Below are positions 14,830 through 26,436 of a stretch of DNA of 64,000 bases, one piece after another (position 1 is the stretch's first letter; every line of letters begins with the position of its first letter). The translations under genes were made by a program, and so were the position numbers. The DNA comes from Gloeopeniophorella convolvens. Taxonomy: Eukaryota > Basidiomycota > Agaricomycetes > Russulales. The stretch spans positions 434,001 to 498,000 of the forward strand of contig WTXD01000009.1 of the NCBI GenBank assembly GCA_022496205.1. Direction: 5' to 3'. Under the pieces are notes generated by a model. The model did no database searches. It worked only from the letters and a program-made list of their open reading frames with translations, and was not told the origin of the DNA.

Positions 14830-15760
14830 CATGTGAAACAATGATCAGCCTTGTTGATCACAACAGTTATAAATAAGAGTGTGACACAAATGCCATTATG
14901 AGAATAAGTATAGATATAGGACTGAGTGTAGTGTATGTGTGCCCAATATATTAAGTAACCTATAAAGACTGGTCTATTGCTGCCATCTCCAAGTCCTCAT
15001 TAAGGGGGGTATCTAAAGAAAGTATCAATTCAGCCATCTGCATGCTAGCCTGTAGCACTTTAAGAGTGTTTGATGGGACTTTAAGCTGCATAGGTTTTAG
15101 CTTTAATATAAGACTATCAGAAGCAGCAGTGAGCTGAGGCCTAGTTATATCTTGAACATAGGCTTTGATGTGAGGTTCTATAGATGATACTAGAGTTGTA
15201 GGCTCCTCTTGTTGTTTCTTTAGTGTCTCAAAGGTTTGAGTCAACTGTGCTAAATCCCTATGTAGAGATTCCAACTGTGATTGCCTTTGAACAATTCTTG
15301 CCTGTAGCTAATACTAGAGTTAGAAAGCCAAAAGGACACCTTTTATGGGAATTACCTGTTGAAGTGGTCCCTTTTTGCTCTCTTGCAAGCTAGACCTTTG
15401 ACTGCTATAGCTTTCAACTTGCTTGATATCAGACAATGCTTGTGCCAGTCCCTCAGCCTGAGTTTGCAACTTCTGACCCCAGCTAGTTTCTTGACTTTGA
15501 AGTAAGGAGAGGTGGTGCTTAATTGTTTGATCTTGAGCACCTTCCTGGTTTCTGCCACTAGCAGCAACTAGTATGCCCCTTTTCTCCTGTAGCTTTTGGT
15601 CTATGAGGCCTTCATAGTATGATATATCTTGGCCTGTTTGAGAAATATCAGGTAGAGAGTATATCTTGCTCTCAATCTGCTTCAACTGGCTGAGAGTTGG
15701 AGATACCGAGGACCTATGGTGGCAAATAGATAAGAGCATATAGTAGTACTAAAGGTACGG
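14830..15760. other. AT-rich island covering the last two exons of the GW gene
   Basis: Sampled lines here fall to roughly one third G+C (20 of 60 at 15061-15120 and 23 of 60 at 15181-15240), against about 60 percent in flanking coding sequence. The right edge coincides with the intron at 15714-15769. The segment still encodes an open, Gln-rich, coiled-coil-like frame joined to the upstream exons. Confidence 0.6.
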
Positions 15761-17308
15761 ACAACCTACCCAGCTTCGATTTCGACTGGTTTCTTTGGAG
15801 GTGGAGCAGAGCTCAAGAAGTCCCCAGCCCTCACAAGCCAAACAGCATACTGGTCTACGTGCTGGCTATCGTCCACTTGACTCGCTGAGGTGAGCGTGGT
15901 TAACGGGAACCCAATGGAATCGATTTGCGCGAAGCGCAGAGAACGTGTCTCTTGCTCTGCCTCCAAAGCGAGGCGCGCGTTGACAAACCCTTGGTACTTG
16001 TGTTGCACCGCGTTCTTGGCGGCTTTGCTCATCGCGAATTGGCGAGATTTGCGCAACGTCTCCCATCTGAGAGACTGGCCCTCAACTCCCCGCAGACGCT
16101 GGGTCGCTACGACGTAGAGTACCAAGTCACTTTCGACAAGTGAACGAAGAATGAGAACTTCTTCTGTGCGGTTGATACGTGATACACGTACCTCACACCG
16201 TTGTGAGAATCCCATGAAGTTACGATGACAGGCCTGCCATCGTCGTCGGGCTTTGCTTGCATTTGCGACTTGGGGACCAAGTCCGTTGCTGGGCGGTATA
16301 TAGCGAGAGTCTCGGATGATGGCTCTGACTCTATAGGTAATGGGCTAGCGACGACAGTAGGCGAAGAGAGCACGTCGCGATGATCGTCAGGTCGCCCACT
16401 GGGACCGGTATGAGAAGGGGGTTCCAGAGATAAGGAGGGTTGCATTTCATTCGGAGGCTTGGGCTTGGGTTCGTCGCCTTTCGATGGTATATCTGCGGTC
16501 GTTGCACCTGCATGCATGAGGGGTGCTGCTGTTGGGGCTGTGTTACTGCCATTGTCCCGTGAATCGTGACCCCAGCCAGACCCTGTAGCAGCCTCGTGAG
16601 AACCCCATCCATCACCGACGCCATCCCGTTCCGTCGAGGAACCCCAACCTGTCGTTGAAGAGGCCGTCCAACTGGTCGCGGGAGGTTTGACGCCCGACGG
16701 AGAGTCATCCGGCCATCCAGCAGTGCTATCTGCGGCCTTGCTTGTGCTGGCACCCCAGCCAGAGCTTGATGCGTCGGCCGCACCCCATCCACTGCTGCTC
16801 GCCGAAGTGCCCCAGCCGCCATCGGTTCCTTCGTTTCCCCAGCCGCTGTTCTCGACAGATCCCCGCTCGTCGGTGGCCTTGGCGGTTCCCCATCCGCTGG
16901 TCGCCGTAGAAGTGCCGCCGTTTTGGGGCTGAGAACTTCCCCATCCAGAGGGAGTAGCGGCAGAGTCAGAGCCAAAGGAGCCCACATAGTCACCCCAGGA
17001 GTTCGAAGAGCCGCCACGACTTGGGTTCAGGGGTTTGGCGTTTGAGCCTGATGGTCTGAAAGGTGGTCCGCCTCGCCCACGGCCGCGTTGAGAATGAAAC
17101 CCGCCCCTCCCACGAGAGCCCGCCGGCCTGGCACTGTCCCACCCAGGATCGCTGGGATGTATAAAGTCGCAATTGGGGTGGCACGGGAGCTCAAAACCTT
17201 TGTCGCTGACTCTTCGTGAACCGCTCTCGTCAAAATTCTGTGGCCCCGCAGTCAGTATGCATTGAGTGGTGATTAGGAGCACAATACCCGGCAACGTATG
17301 AATGGCAT
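14960..17308 (-). CDS. CCCH-like zinc finger protein with RGG and GW repeats
   Basis: Minus-strand exons 17308-17288, 17237-16131, 16074-15770, 15713-15356 and 15301-14960 join in frame to 710 residues. Residues 6-34 hold a noncanonical Cys-x19-Cys-x3-Cys-x3-His finger ending in NCDFIHP. An RGG-type stretch follows at about 48-63. Residues 87-231 carry nine GWG triplets plus further WG and GW pairs in a Ser/Gly/Thr background. A WW-like patch (WDSHNGVRYVYHV) comes near residue 370, and the C-terminal half is charged and coiled. The pattern suggests an RNA-associated factor; GW repeats are the known Argonaute-hook type in other proteins. The last two exons, roughly 14960-15713, are much more AT-rich than the first three. 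Function is inferred only from composition. Confidence 0.75.
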
Positions 17309-17749
17309 CGTTGGTTTACCACTGCGCAAGACGCGTTCGCCTGCTACGAGTTGTGAGCAGCTATAAGCAAACTCGGGGCCAGCTGTGGCAGCGACGGACA
17401 ACGCGGATCGCGAACGGTGATTTGACGCGGGCCGGTCATCCGCTGGCAAGCCGTCGTTGCGGCCAGTGGCGCGCAACAGCGCGGCGCGCTAACAGGCCAA
17501 GACCATCCCCTAAGCACCGTGACACTGCTCAGTGAACGCCGTCCAGCACGCCATCAACGGCTACCAGTTACTTGTTCTCTTTCGATACCGTGCTCAGATT
17601 CAAGAATAATCCTATCTGAATCGTAGCTGGAAAGCCCCACAGGCAGATAGGCCGTGAAAATCCGACGGACTCCCGCCTAGTCAATATCCCAATTACTAGC
17701 GTCGCTCTTCCTCCTCTTTGTGACTGCAAGTGACCGCAGGTCAATTCCA
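17309..17749. promoter_or_regulatory. Divergent promoter between GW gene and DCAF gene
   Basis: This 441-bp spacer separates two divergent start codons. It holds no recognisable gene. I saw no strong repeated element. Confidence 0.4.
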
Positions 17750-19882
17750 ATGCATACTGATTACGCGCATACTACTGTTGGCCGCAGGGCCTTTGCTCAC
17801 AGAGCGTTCCCTGCACCTCGCTCGATGTCGCAGACATCTCTATCTGAGCGATGGAAACGCACACATCTGGCCACAGACCTCTACCGGAGCCTAGACCGCG
17901 TAGACGTATTGGGTGATGACATGAGCGGACACACGGGGTGAGTAACTACTATGGTGTCGCAGATTTCGTTGGGCATTGTCCAAGCCGACGGCACACGAAG
18001 GTGTGTCAATGCACTCAGTTGGACCAACAATGGGGACATGCTACTGAGTGGAGGAGATGACACGACGTACGTACTATCTAGACACTCTCGCTACATGTGC
18101 TTATGGACAAGGTAAGGGTTCGTATGTGGAAAGTTGGATCTGGAGAGTCGAATCATCATTCACTCAAATGCCGGGACGTTATCGACACTGGTCATACTTG
18201 GAACATTTTCAACGTGAAGATGTTACCACAGAGCTCGAAGATGTATGTATCTGCCCGTCCAGTTGAAATCCGCCTACGTTCTCTGCTAGAGCTACCGCTG
18301 CCGGGGATGGGCAAATCCGCATCTTCGATCTGATTCGTTCTGCACGATCTGCTGCAGGAAACGAGAGCAGAAGTGCCTCTCCGCTGTCCGTCTTACACTG
18401 TCATACTGGCCGCGCGAAGCGCATCGCCACAGAGGATAGCCCGGATTTATTACTTACAGTGGGACAGGTAAACGATCCAACGTAGATTCGCGTAGCTATG
18501 CTCACCCGTTCAGGATGGAACAGTACGCCAACATGATACTCGCGTTTCGCACCAATGCAGGAGCGGATGTCCACCCCCGCTGGTCAAACTCCCACACCCC
18601 TTATGCACACTCTCGACTTCGCAGCTGGCCTCTCACCTGGTTCTTGTGGCAGGCCGGTCACCATATGTGCGTATCTTAGAATATAGAATTGGAGAGATGT
18701 TGAGTCTCCATTCAGGGGTTTCTGTTCGACCGTCGACACTCGGGGCGGTTCATCAAGGAGGAATGGGGCGTCCCTCTGAAGGCCGATGATTATACGACTT
18801 GCGTGCGACGCTTCGGTAGAACGTCGCGTGGTTGGGGCGAATCTAAAGGCGATGAATACATCACCAGTGCCAGGATGTCCTCCAGTAATGCTCATGAAGT
18901 GCGTGCGAGCTCATTGGGCTAACGCTCGGGCTCACGTCTGATTGTAGGTCCTCCTCTGTGGGTTTCATATCTAGGCTAGCGCCCTGGAAGGCTCTGATCC
19001 TTTACTAGCCTTCAGTTCGGACGCCGTATACTTGTATTCGACACGGGATGAAGCAACGGAAGCGTCAGATCTCCGGGACCACGTCCTCCTGCCGAGACCC
19101 CGGGTAAGGGTCAGCTGGGAACCACGCCGAGAGGCCAGATTTCATCCTCATTCGTTGAGCAAGTTCTAAGCAACCATCGCTCAGCTCTTGAAGATACGAT
19201 CCCAGACCAAGCCGGAGATGATAACGAAGATGAAGACGAGGACGAGGACGCTACACACACCGAAGTCGAAGAAGATGCAGACTTATTAGGGTATGCTTCG
19301 GAAGTCGCTTTTGAATTTGACAGCGACGAAGAAGACGTCACCGGAGTTCGCAGAAGCGCAGCCCACGGCTCGGTCCCCACCGTTCTTCCTCGTCGGAAGT
19401 TTGTAGGGGCTTGCAACATTGAGACAATCAAGGATGGTGAAGCCTCTGTCCCTGATCCCTTGGGTCCCGCTCATTAATACACCATTAGTGAATTTCCTCG
19501 GCCCAAACGAAGACTTCATTGTGTCGGGGTCTGATGACGGCAATTGGTTTATGTGGGACAAGGGCACGGGAGAACTGCTCGATATCCTTGAAGGCGATGG
19601 CAGTATTGTGAACGTCATCGAGGGTCATCCTCACCTCCCCGTAGTCGCGGTTAGTGGGATTGACTATACCGTTAAGGTGCGCCCCCACATCGTCGCCTAT
19701 CCTTGCCGAGCTCCAACAAGCTCCAGCTTTTTGCGCCCGTCCAAGGCCAAAGCCAGTACTCTAGAATACGTCAAGCGAAAAGAATCCTCTCGCGACACAG
19801 CGAAGCGGCCCTAGAGAGACTGAGCTTATCGCGCCTCCTTGAATTTTTAGGTACTTATCGAGCACCAGCTCAATCAAACTAG
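17750..19882 (+). CDS. WD40 protein of the DCAF6/iqw1 type (CUL4-DDB1 substrate receptor)
   Basis: The family provides substrate receptors for CUL4-DDB1 ubiquitin ligases. Exons 17750-17937, 18001-18066, 18117-18242, 18290-18467, 18514-18666, 18716-18898, 18948-18957, 19009-19103, about 19139-19436, 19489-19676 and 19727-19882 give about 546 residues. WD repeats read GHTGCVNALSWTNNGDMLLS, then IATAAGDGQIRIFD, then TVGQDGTVRQHDTR. The conserved closing repeats after the acidic insert read DFIVSGSDDGNWFMWD and VAVSGIDYTVK. The Asp/Glu-rich insert (19200-19330) between the two halves is typical of the family. One exon is only 10 nt. The join near 19104 is uncertain: a 35-nt intron, a 56-nt intron with a GAG acceptor, or one missing base. 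ATG choice between 17750 and the in-frame Met near 17825 is open. Confidence 0.85.
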
Positions 19883-20749
19883 GCTGGTGATTGGATCACC
19901 TGTATGTCGGCGGAGCGCATACCTCCGGCAATCGCTGCGAATTCTGCAGGTGCTTGCGGCGTAGCAGGTGGTGCACGGTGTAGATGATGTTGTATTGGGG
20001 CTTCGTTGCGGAGTCGCAAGAGGAAATTATGTACACACACGAGGCAGATAGTCTTCAAAATGATTAAGATATTTACACCTCGGCTTTGTCCCCCAAACAA
20101 CCGGAAGACCGGCCTGTGCCTCTCTCCGCGTCGAAAGGATACTCAAGGCAACCGTTTGGGACGTCGAGGTGGTGTTGGAGGGTGGCAGGCACTGGGTGGC
20201 GATTGTGTCTGATGCGGGTGGATTGGAGGAACTGAGCCGGCGCTGCGTCGGCGGACTTCGTTTCGACACCAACAACACCAGCTCGTAACCGCTCGCGCCG
20301 GGAAATCCGACCCTATCAACCTCAAGCTTCAAGCTCCAAGCTTTAAACTCGGACCTAGGGCGACCGCGACCGTGTCTTGCGCTGCCGAGTCTGTTTAGTT
20401 TTTAGGTCTGGCCTTGTAGCAGCGGGTCTTGCAGCAACGTTGTGATTTTCGAGTTATGTAAGTGTATTGTTGCCCTTCGATGCTCTCACTCAAGCTGGCG
20501 TCCTGCTGACCTGCCTTTCGTCCTCTCAGACCCTCTAGCTTTCTCTATCACACGAACTGCCTCAGAGCGTTATTGAAAGCCCCACCCTTAGACAACGTTG
20601 TTGTCGAACCAATTTTCGGCCGGCATTGGCAGTTCTCGGCGTCCTGCGCTGCCAGAGGGTACAAGCACCAATTTCCTGTTCGGAGGTTTCCTGGTTCTTG
20701 TCAAGTCTTCCCATTGCCACACCCACTTCGCGTTCATCTTCCTCGACCT
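19883..20749. other. Intergenic, promoter and 5' UTR of the CTK1-type kinase
   Basis: No gene is recognised. A GTAAGT-like donor near 20459 and a CTCTCAG near 20524-20530 could mark an intron in the kinase 5' UTR. A short run of imperfect CAAGCTT copies occurs near 20323-20343. Confidence 0.4.
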
Positions 20750-23700
20750 ATGAAGCCTGCTGACAACGCTGGTCCTCGTCGTGGGACACCCAGTGGAGAT
20801 GATGATGACTCAAACATGCCATTGTTAGTTTCCCGCGTACCAGAGCGGTTCGTCATGGGCGAGCAAGCTCCCAAGCATTACACGCGTCCCTACTCTTACT
20901 ACGACTCTCGGGGAGGTTGGGTTTCCCCTAATCCGGCTTCGACCCGCGAGGAGAACCATCTATGCAACATCGACCGGCCAGTGACAGCTGGCACCACCCT
21001 GAAGCACCACCACATCCAGCATACGACATGCATCACATCCCTCCAGATGATCCCTATCGACGTGGCATACGAGATGATTACATTCACCCAGAGGATGCGC
21101 ATGGCGGTTGGCCAGAAGCGCATTCACCAGAAGACACACGGTATCCACCATCAGCACGGGAGTGGACCGAACGCTATCCACCTCCCGCACACGACCCAGT
21201 CAACACCTGGCCTCATCCCGCAGATAGGGCCCCCGGACATCTACCACGGCAGGGAGGGTCTGATTGGCGGCAGGAGAGGAAGGGCTGGCACAGAGACGAT
21301 GGACGGAACCAGGGTTGGCGAACGAATGACTCATGGGAGCCAAGGCAAGGCCACGCCGGCCGACAGCACAATGACTGGAAGCGCAAGGACGTTCAAGCCG
21401 ATCGTCCTCAACGCCATACGGATGACCGGCTGTGGCAGCCTTCTGCATCCTGGCAGTCGTCGCGAGGCAGCGGTGGTGGCGGTGGTGGAGGCGGCGGCAG
21501 TGGAGGCGGCGGAGGCGGCGGAGGGAATCAGGGCCAACGCAATCAAGGCAACCGACGCTACCAAAATCGGGACCGGAATGGTAAAGGTGGTAGAAAGGGC
21601 CGCTTCAACTTTCAGCAAAAGCGGGATTTCAGGCCGGACGATAGCCATCTCAACAAGTAGGCCAACGCTCTCAATCTTGTAAACGATGGCTGACGGAATC
21701 TATTCAGCTGGACAAAACGGGAGGGTCCCAGTAGGAACCCCCGGAAGGACGCAGGCAAAGAACGCCAGCAACGCCCTTCACGTTCACGTTCACGCTCTCC
21801 CGGGGACTCTTACCGTTCTTATCCATCAGATCGAAGTCGTTCTCCGTCGCAATCCCCATCCCCCAAACCACGAGCAAGGGATTCGAGCGTTACAAATAAT
21901 CGAAGTCGCACGCCTTCCCCTCGCGCGGAGATTCGTCACAAGCGACGGTACTCACCATCCCACTCTCGCTCACCTGAACGACCATCGTCTCCTCTCCGGC
22001 CTTCGTCACCAAACGAGTCATCGCCACACAGGGCGATGTCCCCGCTCCGAGCGGAATCTCCACGGCAGGGCCGCGGTCAGAAGCGAGAGTATACTCCAAT
22101 GTCTCGTTCCAGCTCAAGTAGAAGTAGGAGTCGCAGCCGCAGCGTTAGCGCGAGTCCCAGTGATCGACCACGGGCAGTCCATAGGCTACCAGTTGCAACC
22201 TCGATCCAGGACATTTCCGTCCCACCACCTCCACGGGGTGCTCAACGGAGCCAAAACCAAACCAAGCTTCCACCCAGGGATAACGGATGGCCCAAACGAG
22301 AGCGAGGTCGAACAAATGGGCATTCGAGGGGGTCGAAGCGCCCTGCTCAAGAGTACCCTGCTGAATCAATGCCACCGCCTGCTCTTCCGTCCCAGGCTCT
22401 CCTCCAACCCCGCGAAAATTTCGCACACCCCTCGGTCTACCCGCCACTGGAAGACGCGCACCCCCCTGCGCACCAACCTCGCGATGATCTTCTGATTCCA
22501 GCGCCACATGCGGCCCGTCATGAGCGCGCACCATCGCCCGTACACCTGTCCGACAGCGACATGCTATCTCATCGACCTCCCGATCAGTCCCCTGATTTAT
22601 CGCGTGCGACTCCCGCAGGTATGGCATCCTTCAAGATTGGAGGTTTCAAGCCCATAGGACAGGCGAGCTCCGCTGTCAGAAAGTTTTTCCCAGGCGACGA
22701 GGATGAACGAGAAGATGTTGAAAAGCACACTCAAGTCCCACCGATGCTCATTCCTGCACCACACTACCGCCCTCCTGTGCCTGCGCCACTCGTTCAGAAC
22801 GGACAAGCACCACACCATCCTGGCGAGCCCTCCCACCGTCCTCACTACGGTCCAGGTCCTCGTTCTCCATATCTGCCCTCCGCTCAACCTCTTGAGGCTG
22901 CGCCCATTCATCCCGTGTCGTACCCCGAGCATGAAGAGAAGGACTATAACAGACCTCCCATGCATGACTACGTCCACTATTATGATCCCGAGCAGGGCCG
23001 GCATCGCGACCAGAGGGAGCTGATTGGGTACAGCGATGATCGCCATTTCCCCCAGCACAATGGGCACGAATATCCTCCACCCCAAGGTCAAGACATGACA
23101 AGAGTACGCGATCACGATTTCCCTCACCCTCACGACTCGGACTATATGAGACCACCGACGCCGAACAAAACTTCTCGTGATGAGTTGTATTCCATTGTCA
23201 GCCAGGTTGGCGAAGGCACTTTTGGCAAAGTCTACAAGGCTCGCAATACCGTCAGTGGACTACATGTTGCACTGAAACGTATTCGCATGGAGTCAGAGCG
23301 CGATGGATTCCCTGTGACGGCCATGCGAGAGATCAAATTGTTGCAGTCCCTGCGGCACGACAATGTCGTCCAATTGTACGAGATGATGGTTTCCAATGGT
23401 ATGTCCGTTTCTCGATGGCGCGCACCTTTTCCGCCCTTGCTCAAAGGTTCTCAGGCTCTGTATACATGGTGTTCGAATACATGGACCACGACTTGACCGG
23501 CATCCTCTCTCAATCTCAGTTTACTTTCACTGATGCCAACCTGAAGTCGCTGTGTCGCCAAATGCTTGCTGGGCTTGCATATCTCCATCACAAGGGCATC
23601 ATTCACCGTGACATCAAGGGCTCGAACATCCTGGTCAACAATCGTGGCGAGCTCAAGCTTGGTGACTTCGGTCTCGCGCGGTTCTACCACAAGCGGCGAC

Positions 23701-24324
23701 GGAGCGACTACACCAACCGAGTAATCACACTGTGGTATCGACCCCCTGAACTGCTGTTCGGCACAACCGTCTACGGACCTGAGGTGGATATGTGGAGCGC
23801 AGGGTAAGCTCCTTGTGACATTGTCTATGCCGGGATCTGAATTGTACATCCAGATGCATCATGTTGGAACTGTTCACGAAGAAGCCCATATTCCAGGGCA
23901 ATGACGAGATCCATCAGCTCGAGTTCATCTTCAAAATCCTTGGCACCCCAACTGCAGAACGGTGGCCCGGTGTGGCTAACCTCCCTTGGTACGAACTGGT
24001 CGGACCCAAGGACTTCATACCGAACCACTTCCGTGACCTGTTCCGCAAGTGAGTGCGCCCCTTCCGCATTTGGTGTCCAGTGTTCTCACATCTGGCAGGT
24101 GGTTATCCCCGGCGGGCCTTGACTTGGCTGAGGAGTTGTTGACCTTCGACCCCCTTCACCGGGCCACCGCCGTGCAAGCCCTTGAAGCACCGTATTTCCT
24201 GACTGAGCAACCGCCCGCAGCATTGCCGGTAGGGCTGTCCACTTTAGAAGGCGAATGGCACGAGCTGGAGACGAAGCGCGAGCGCGCCAAGAAGCGGAGA
24301 AAGGTTGAAGGCGGCGCAGCTTAG
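20750..24324 (+). CDS. ctk1: Cyclin-dependent kinase of the Ctk1/CDK12 type
   Basis: This kinase family phosphorylates Ser2 of the RNA polymerase II CTD during elongation. Exons 20750-20915, about 20951-21656, 21708-23398, 23455-23803, 23854-24048 and 24099-24324 give 1110 residues. About 780 N-terminal residues are disordered: His/Pro/Arg-rich, then a polyglycine run near 21470-21525, then an RS-rich block (SRSSSSRSRSRSRS). The kinase domain (about 783-1085) shows VGEGTFGKVYKA, the cyclin-binding helix PVTAMREIKLL in the PITSIRE position, HRDIKGSNILV, DFGLARF, and the T-loop YTNRVITLWYRPPELL with its threonine. The YTNRVITLWYRPPE signature separates Ctk1/CDK12 from CDK9/Bur1. The first intron is uncertain (35 or 38 nt, or one missing base). 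The gene ends 106 bp from CSN4 in tail-to-tail order. Confidence 0.92.
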
Positions 24325-24430
24325 TGATGCTGTGATCGCTTGTTCCCATTGACACATTGTGTAGCATATGCAACCATCGCACCCATCTTAATATGCATTC
24401 TTTATTCAGTACACGGTTCTCTATCAAACA

Positions 24431-25998
24431 TCATACTGCTACAGTAGTTGATCGCACCAACCCGCTTTCCGTCAGGTGCTGCACGAGTGACTCGACCTAC
24501 AGTCCATGTTAGCAGCGAACAATTTGCTGCGTTGGGACAGCAACTTACATGGGCAGCTGTCATCCGGATTTGCAAGTCCCATCGCTTCGTGAACAGCGAA
24601 CCGGTATCCTCTGTATCCTGGTTCACGTCTCCTAATCCGCCGGCCTTTCCCTGTGCATCGTCCTCCTCCTTTGCAGCCTCGAACCAAATGAGTCTGTCGA
24701 CTTGGTCAATATGCCCCTTCAGTCGGCCCTGCTCGATCATCTTCCGCGCCATTGTCTCTGCAGCACCGGGCGTGAGATCCAGCAGCGCGCCCAAGCCGCT
24801 GAATGTGATGTTGTTATAGATACGTGAACTGGCAAGGACGTTGTGCTCCATGACTGCGCGATCAAGGACAGTGGACGGCCCTGTACGCTTGCTGGCGCCT
24901 TCGGCGATGTCGTCGTCTGCAAGTGTTGAGGATAGCCGGTCATTAGCGGAAAGCGCGATCTTGGCGAGCTGGTGCGGCTTGAGTATTTTCTCGAATTCCT
25001 TGACTTCGGCAGAACGTAGTATGTGGTCGAGGAACATCTTGGAGAGTATGTTGTAGGTAGGAAGCTCAGAAGTCCGCCCGTCACGATAGAGGGAAGACAA
25101 GATTCGAGAACGGTTTGGGCCGGCAGGGGCAAGGACAGCACAGGTGACTGAGGCAGACCTGGGATAGTTAGAGGCGCGCGTCAGAGGGCAAGCAGAGAAG
25201 GCGATGGTTTGCGTTGACATACAGCATATACCTTCGCTCGTCCTCATCGATCTCGCCCACGAAGCTCAATTCATGGTATCGACTTGCCGCTTCTAGGAAT
25301 TTGCGGGTGTAGTCGCTGATGCGGGCTTGGCAGAGCTTGTAGGAAAGAAGCGTTTCTCGGTCACTGGTAGAGTGGATGAGGGAGGCGGCACGGTTGTAGT
25401 AAGTTTCGGCCTGGACAGAATCCTCTTCTTCGAGGAGCAGGCGCACTATGCGGATGTAAACTCGAAGCTTGTCCTCATCCGTGCTACAGAAACATAGAAA
25501 GTCAGGTACAAGATTCGAAGGTGGCTCGGACAGCTCTATGCACCGTTGGCTGGCTTCGAGGTTGATGCCTCTGAGGACGCGAGCAGCGCCAGACCAGTCC
25601 TCATCGTTCTCTAGGATGTCGGCAAGCTGAAACTTGAGCAGATTCACCTGATGGCAGGTCAGGAGGTGGGTGCCACCCCGTAGGCGCTAAGGACGCACTT
25701 GCTCCTCATAACTGGTGGCACGCAGCTGCACGATGGCGAGGACATCCTCGACGATGGCCTTACGGCGCTCTGTGTCCGGAATGGCAGCTGGTGTGAGATT
25801 TTTGACAAGTTCTGAGAGAACCTGCCTGCCGGCGATGATGCCAGCATCCTGATTTATGAGATGGTCTACGAGTGCATGGACATCCTGAGCGATATTCGAG
25901 GTTCCTTGGGACACGAAGATCTCTGAGAGGAGGGCGAGGTATGCAGTGCCCTTGTCTTTCTGATTGAAAGTGGACAGCTGGGTGAGTTTCTGGTCCAT
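24431..25998 (-). CDS. csn4: COP9 signalosome subunit 4
   Basis: CSN4 is a PCI-domain subunit of the COP9 signalosome, which removes NEDD8 from cullins. Minus-strand exons 25998-25699, 25647-25544, 25483-25223, 25158-24549 and 24496-24431 give 446 residues, close to the usual length of about 400. Helical repeats contain DKLRVYIRIVRLLLEEED and YYNRAASLI. The winged-helix PCI part shows LSKMFLDHILR, HNVLASSRIYNNITFSGLG and MARKMIEQGRLKGHIDQ. The start ATG at 25998 follows an ACC context. Introns are 51, 60, 64 and 52 nt. It is divergent from the YP-repeat gene (438-bp spacer) and convergent with the CTD kinase. The last exon was placed by reading past a GTAAGT donor at 24548; other frames there stop quickly. 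Confidence 0.93.
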
Positions 25999-26436
25999 GG
26001 TCACTGTGTGTAACGGTGAGTGCGCGTCCGCCGTGACCCGTCCGGGTTCGGAGCGGCCAGAGGATGAACGATCGAACCGGGTTGATTCACCGCCTCACTT
26101 TGCCGTTGCTCGTCACTGCTCGTCGCTGCGCCGACTCTAATCCACCGTCTCGGACTGGGAAGACACTGGTTTGTCTCTCCCAAGCGGTGCTGCTACTTCA
26201 TCCTCTTTCGTTCTCATTGATAATTGTGTATGTGCCTCGCAACCATCTTTGATTCATCATCCCTCTCACATCATCCACGGGCGCCCGCTTTCTCTTACCC
26301 CTCCTCTTCTCTACGCGTTCTCTAGCTCCTCTTCGTTCTTTCTTTTTCTTCCATCTCTTCCGGTGCAAGACGCTGGTCCACAGTCCCCGCCGCTCTCGCC
26401 ACGACTGTCATCCATTGCCCCTTCATTTCAGTTGTC
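25999..26436. promoter_or_regulatory. Divergent promoter between csn4 and the YP-repeat gene
   Basis: This 438-bp spacer lies between two opposite start codons. The half near the plus-strand gene is a pyrimidine-rich (CT-rich) leader, typical of fungal 5' regions. No gene is recognised. Confidence 0.45.

Noticed and set aside
22597..23155. Long minus-strand frames opposite the CTD kinase
   Set aside because: They mirror the codon bias of the disordered plus-strand coding region; the plus strand splices into an intact kinase.
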